31,839 nt of DNA, from NCBI GenBank assembly GCA_903927605.1, contig CAIYNT010000135.1:1-31839 (forward strand), given 5' to 3'. Position numbers and translations under genes: made by a program. Positions within the stretch are counted from its first letter, which is position 1, and every line of letters starts with the position of its first letter. This stretch comes from an uncultured Holophagaceae bacterium. Its GTDB lineage: Bacteria > Acidobacteriota > Holophagae > Holophagales > Holophagaceae. The notes below the pieces were generated by a model that saw only the letters and a program-made list of their open reading frames with translations, did no database searches and was not told the DNA's origin. Of the stretch, positions 28,151 through 31,839 are shown piece after piece.

Positions 28151-28945
28151 ATGCTGAACGTTAACAACATTGAGGTCGTCTACAACGACGTGATCCTGGT
28201 CCTCAAGGGGCTGTCCCTCTCGTGCGAGGCGGGGAAGATCACCACCTTGCTCGGCGCGAACGGGGCGGGGAAGTCCACTACCCTCAAGGCCATCTCCGGA
28301 CTCCTCAAGAGCGAAGAAGGTGAGGTGACGAAGGGGACCATCGAATTCATGGGCGAGAAGATCAGCGGCATGGACCCCGAGAAGATCGTCCGCAAAGGGG
28401 TTTTCCAGGTCATGGAGGGACGCCGGGTCTTCGAGGACCTCGACGTGGTCGAGAACCTGCGCTGCGGCGCCTACACCCGAACCGACCGGGCGGGCGTCAA
28501 GCGGGACATCGACCTCGTGTTCGACTACTTCCCCATGCTCAGGGACCGCCGGCACCAGCTTTCCGGCTACCTCTCGGGTGGCGAGCAGCAGATGCTCGCC
28601 ATCGGCCGGGCCCTGATGGCCAGGCCGAAGCTCCTCCTCCTGGACGAGCCGAGCCTCGGGTTGGCCCCGCTGCTCGTGAGGGAGATCTTCCGCATCATCG
28701 CGAAGATCAACGAGGAGGAGAAGACGACCATCCTCCTGGTGGAGCAGAACGCCTCGCTGGCGCTCCAGGTCGCGACCTACGGCTACATCATGGAGATGGG
28801 CAAGGTCGTCCTGGACGGCCCCTGCGATAAGCTGCGCGAGAACCCCGACGTCAAGGAGTTCTACCTTGGCATCGGTGAAGGCGGCACGAAACGGTCCTTC
28901 AAGAACGCGAAGCACTACAAGCGGCGCAAGCGCTGGCTGTCGTAG
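28151..28945 (+). CDS. livF: LivF-type ABC transporter ATPase
   Basis: This second ATPase of the importer has 264 residues. Walker A is GANGAGKST (about 36-44), the signature is LSGGEQQMLAIGRAL, Walker B is LLLLDEPSLGLAP and the switch region is LVEQNASLAL. VFQVMEGRRVFEDLDVVENL is typical of LivF. The C terminus ends in a basic tail (KRSFKNAKHYKRRKRWLS) longer than in E. coli LivF. AGGAG lies some 15 bases before the ATG, a loose spacing. The PaaK-like gene begins 20 bases downstream, so it is likely in the same transcript. Confidence 0.93.
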   Translation: MLNVNNIEVVYNDVILVLKGLSLSCEAGKITTLLGANGAGKSTTLKAISGLLKSEEGEVTKGTIEFMGEKISGMDPEKIVRKGVFQVMEGRRVFEDLDVVENLRCGAYTRTDRAGVKRDIDLVFDYFPMLRDRRHQLSGYLSGGEQQMLAIGRALMARPKLLLLDEPSLGLAPLLVREIFRIIAKINEEEKTTILLVEQNASLALQVATYGYIMEMGKVVLDGPCDKLRENPDVKEFYLGIGEGGTKRSFKNAKHYKRRKRWLS

Positions 28946-28965
28946 GCTCTCGGGAGGGGCGGCGA

Positions 28966-30228
28966 ATGGATCGGACAACCGGATTCCTGAACGAGGACCT
29001 GGAGCGGAAAAGCTGGGACGAGCAGCGCGACGTCCAGGCCAGGCGACTCGGAGAGGTGGTCGCGCACGCGGCCGCGCACGCTCCGGCGATCGGCAACCTC
29101 CTTCGTGCCGCGGGCGTGGTCCCGGGCGACATCCGGAACCTCGATGACCTCTCCCGATTGCCGGTCACCCCCAAGGCGAGGCTCGTGGAGCTGCAAAGAG
29201 AGAACCCACCCTTCGGGGGCCTCCTCGCGGTCCCTCTCCACCAGGTCCGCCGCATCTTCCGGTCACCGGGCCCCATCTACGACCCCCAGGGCTTCGACGA
29301 GGGCTGGGGCTGGGAGGAGGCGCTGTTCGCCGCCGGGTTTCGGCGAGGCGACATCTGCATCAATACCTTTGGGTACCAGATGACTCCTGCGGGGATGATG
29401 TTCGACGATGCCCTCGGGGCGCTGGGATGCCCGCTCGTCCCGACGGGGGTGGGCGACCGGGAGGTCCAGATCGAGATCCTCCGCGCCCTCGGTGTCACCG
29501 GATTCGTGGGGATGGCCTCGTTCCTCCTCCAGATCGGGGAGCGGGCGAAGGAGCAGGGCCTCGACCCCGCGAAGGACTTCGGGCTGAAGGTCGCGTTCAC
29601 CACCGCCGAGCCTCTTCCCGACGCCCTCCGGGACTCGGTGGAGACCCTCTTCGGGGCCACCGTCCGCCAGGGCTTCGGCACCGCGGATTGCGGCTGCCTG
29701 GCCTACGAGTGCCACGCCAAGGGGGGGATGCACCTGGTCGGCCGCGCCATCGTCGAGATCGCCGACCCCGAGACCGGCCGCCCCCTCGGTCCTGGGGAGG
29801 TGGGCGAAGTCGTCGTGACCCTCTTGAACAGGGCCTATCCCCTGATCCGCTTCGGGACCGGGGACCTCTCGGCGGTGGACCACCAGGCCTGTGCCTGCGG
29901 CAGGAAGTCCCCGAAGCTCCGGGGATGGCTCGGCCGCTGTGATCAGCTGGTGAAGGTGAAGGGCGTGTTTCTCCATCCTGGTACGGTCCAAACGGCCATG
30001 CGTGCCTTCCCGGAGGTGACCCGTTTCCGCGCGCTCGTCACCAGGGCCGAGAACCATGACGTCCTGACCGTCCGGGTCGAGGCTGCGATCCACGACGACG
30101 GGCTCAAGATGCGCATCGAAGAACGCCTCCGTGAGGTCCTCTGCATCGGAGCCGAGGTCGAATGGGCGGCCGTGGAAACCATCCCCTCCGACGGGAAGGT
30201 GATCGAGGACCTTCGGAAGTGGGACTGA
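28966..30228 (+). CDS. PaaK-like (phenylacetate-CoA ligase family) adenylate-forming protein
   Basis: This 420-residue protein matches the phenylacetate-CoA ligase family in overall order: an N-terminal helical part, DDLSRLPVTPKARL (about 58-71), LKVAFTTAEPL, QGFGTADCGCLAYEC, GEVGEVVVTLLNRAYPLIRFGTGDLS and a C-terminal lid with GRCDQLVKVKGVFLHP. The usual Ser/Thr/Gly-rich ATP loop (SSGTTGxP) is replaced by RSPGPIYDP at 99-107. So it may belong to a diverged subfamily with altered ATP binding. GGGAGGGG before the ATG supports the start. As the last gene of the liv cluster it may activate an imported aromatic or other acid. Phenylacetate itself is not shown. Confidence 0.82.
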   Translation: MDRTTGFLNEDLERKSWDEQRDVQARRLGEVVAHAAAHAPAIGNLLRAAGVVPGDIRNLDDLSRLPVTPKARLVELQRENPPFGGLLAVPLHQVRRIFRSPGPIYDPQGFDEGWGWEEALFAAGFRRGDICINTFGYQMTPAGMMFDDALGALGCPLVPTGVGDREVQIEILRALGVTGFVGMASFLLQIGERAKEQGLDPAKDFGLKVAFTTAEPLPDALRDSVETLFGATVRQGFGTADCGCLAYECHAKGGMHLVGRAIVEIADPETGRPLGPGEVGEVVVTLLNRAYPLIRFGTGDLSAVDHQACACGRKSPKLRGWLGRCDQLVKVKGVFLHPGTVQTAMRAFPEVTRFRALVTRAENHDVLTVRVEAAIHDDGLKMRIEERLREVLCIGAEVEWAAVETIPSDGKVIEDLRKWD

Positions 30229-30300
30229 AATGCGTGAACCTGGGGCCTCGGCTGTATGGGGCCAGGGGTATCCTGAATTGACCTTCTGTGGGGGTGCTCA

Positions 30301-30972
30301 ATGCTCGTCCGTGAAAGAATGACCGCCAACCCCATCGTCATTCATCCCGAGACCACATTCCAGGATGCCTTCCAGCTGCTTCGCGAGAAGAAGATCAGGC
30401 GCCTGCCGGTGGTGGACAAGCACGGCGACCTCGTGGGCATCGTCGTGGAAAAGGACTTGTTGCGCGTGTCGCCCTCGCCTGCGACCTCCCTCAACGCGCA
30501 CGAGGCCCACTACCTGCTGTCCAAGCTGGCCATCAAAGACGTGATGACCAAGCGCGTGATCACCGTCCGCGACGACTGCCCGCTGGAAGAAGCCGCGCGC
30601 ATCATGATCGACCACAAGATCGGCAGCCTGCCCATCGTCCACGACAAGAAGATCGTGGGCATCATCACCGAGACCGACGTCTTCAAGGTCATGGCGGAAG
30701 CCCTGGGTGGGCGCACCAAGGGTATCCGCATCGTGGCGTGTGTGCCCGAGGTGAAGGGGGAACTGGCCAGGGTCACCGCCGAGATCGCCGAGTTGGGTGG
30801 CAACATCGTGAGTCTCGTCGTCTTCCTGAACAGCGATGCCCAGCATCGGGAGATCACCCTGAAAGTGCAGGATGTCACGCGGGAGGCCCTCATCGCCGCG
30901 CTTGAGAAGACTGGCGCGAAGATCATCGACGTGCGGGAAATTGCGGCGGAGTACCAGCCGATTCTGGTCTAA
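30301..30972 (+). CDS. CBS-CBS-ACT domain protein (AcuB-like)
   Basis: This 223-residue cytoplasmic protein has two CBS domains (about 1-60 and 77-140: VRERMTANPIVIHPETT...RRLPVVD, and VKDVMTKRVITV-like IKDVMTKRVITVRDD...GSLPIVHDKKIVGIITETD) followed by an ACT-like domain (about 145-212, GIRIVACVPEVKGELARVTAEIAELGGNI). CBS pairs bind adenine nucleotides or SAM, and ACT domains bind small ligands such as amino acids, so it is a ligand-sensing regulator. The arrangement resembles AcuB of acetoin utilisation; no acetoin genes are nearby. It stands alone, 72 bases after the PaaK-like gene, with a weak GGGGGT ribosome site. SAM sensing would fit the methionine genes on both sides but is speculative. 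Confidence 0.86.
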   Translation: MLVRERMTANPIVIHPETTFQDAFQLLREKKIRRLPVVDKHGDLVGIVVEKDLLRVSPSPATSLNAHEAHYLLSKLAIKDVMTKRVITVRDDCPLEEAARIMIDHKIGSLPIVHDKKIVGIITETDVFKVMAEALGGRTKGIRIVACVPEVKGELARVTAEIAELGGNIVSLVVFLNSDAQHREITLKVQDVTREALIAALEKTGAKIIDVREIAAEYQPILV

Positions 30973-31082
30973 CCGGAAGCGCCTGGCCTTTCCCGGGGCG
31001 TCTTCCTGCCATCCACAGGCCCGCTACTTCTCGGTCTAGGCGGGTAGGGTCGCCATTCCGAGAATTCCTCTTATAACATGGG

Positions 31083-31111
31083 TTGATTTCCTCAGTCTGT
31101 GGCGCTACCTT
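31083..31111 (+). promoter_or_regulatory. Candidate promoter for the second SAM riboswitch
   Basis: TTGATT (31083-31088) and TACCTT (31106-31111) are separated by 17 bases and lie about 50 bases before the aptamer. The -10 box matches only three consensus positions, so this is tentative. The gap 30973-31160 shows no gene. Confidence 0.35.
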
Positions 31112-31163
31112 TCTTCACCGGCCCTGCGGGGTCGTTTTCGTCGAGATCCTTGTCAGTTCCATA

Positions 31164-31264
31164 GCGAGTTATCCAGAAAGGTGGAGGGACGGGCCCTGTG
31201 AAACCTTGGCAACCTGCGAAAGCAAGGTGCCAATTCCTGCCGCGAGCAATCGTGGAGAGATGTC
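31164..31264 (+). ncRNA. SAM-I (S-box) riboswitch upstream of metY
   Basis: The S-box core is intact: GTTATCCAGAAAGGTGGAGG from 31167, GGCCCTGTGAAACC, GGCAACC and AAGGTGCCAATTCCTGC. P4 is CGCGA/TCGTG around a GCAA loop (near 31240-31253). P1 closes with GATG near 31258-31261. Over the 74 bases from GTTATCC it differs at only four positions from the aptamer at 16091-16164. A strong terminator follows at 31287, so SAM binding should stop transcription of the downstream gene. Confidence 0.95.
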
Positions 31265-31281
31265 GAGCTGTGTCGAACTGA

Positions 31282-31839
<558 letters not shown>

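Noticed and set aside
27281..28978. 565-residue minus-strand ORF across the binding protein and livF
   Set aside because: Spans two real genes and an intercistronic gap on the other strand; no domain.
31118..31137. Possible terminator GGCCC/GGGGTC with TTTT before the second riboswitch
   Set aside because: Stem is short and imperfect; it would also block the riboswitch transcript if the proposed upstream promoter is real.

Overview
This is a high-GC bacterial window with compact gene spacing, many ATGA/GTGA stop-start overlaps, an outer-membrane barrel protein (so a two-membrane cell) and S-box (SAM-I) riboswitches on methionine genes. The mix resembles Acidobacteriota of the Holophaga/Geothrix type. 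That placement is recalled from gene content, not tested by a search.

Layout. (1) 1-1243: tRNA-Asp with a terminator, then a repeat-rich stretch holding inverted copies of the tRNA 3' end and a perfect 28-bp palindrome; a small exported NTF2-fold protein on the minus strand; and a 272-bp element bounded by perfect 24-bp inverted repeats that ends three bases before the der start codon. (2) 1244-7804: der (GTPase) and recN (DNA repair) converge with a 4-base overlap; a lower-GC periplasmic asparaginase; then a cystathionine beta-synthase-like enzyme overlapping an E1-beta dehydrogenase subunit that has no E1-alpha beside it. (3) 7806-16036: a probable exopolysaccharide system. An exported ChbG/YdjC deacetylase diverges from a four-gene operon: a 1428-residue fusion (signal peptide, TPR, glycoside-hydrolase-like barrel, CBM9-like domain, TPR, outer-membrane barrel), a stand-alone receiver domain, a membrane-anchored HEAT-repeat protein and a processive family 2 glycosyltransferase. 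It resembles a Pga/Bcs-type secretion line with the periplasmic hydrolase built into the export porin. This is the best candidate for an undescribed system here.

(4) 16090-21830: a SAM-I riboswitch followed by a homocysteine methyltransferase/MTHFR fusion whose zinc site is degenerate, a 2Fe-2S ferredoxin and full-length cobalamin-dependent MetH, all overlapping or 1 base apart. (5) 21998-30228: a branched-chain-amino-acid-type (HAAT) ABC importer (livG, livH, livM, substrate-binding protein, livF) with two CoA-ligase genes, one long-chain acyl-CoA synthetase type and one PaaK-like, suggesting uptake coupled to CoA activation of a carboxylic acid. (6) 30301-31839: a CBS-CBS-ACT protein, then a second, nearly identical SAM-I riboswitch with a strong terminator, controlling a metY-type gene cut by the window end.

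No CRISPR array, rRNA, prophage or complete insertion sequence was seen. Long ORFs antisense to der, recN, metH, the MTHFR fusion and the liv genes are high-GC shadows.
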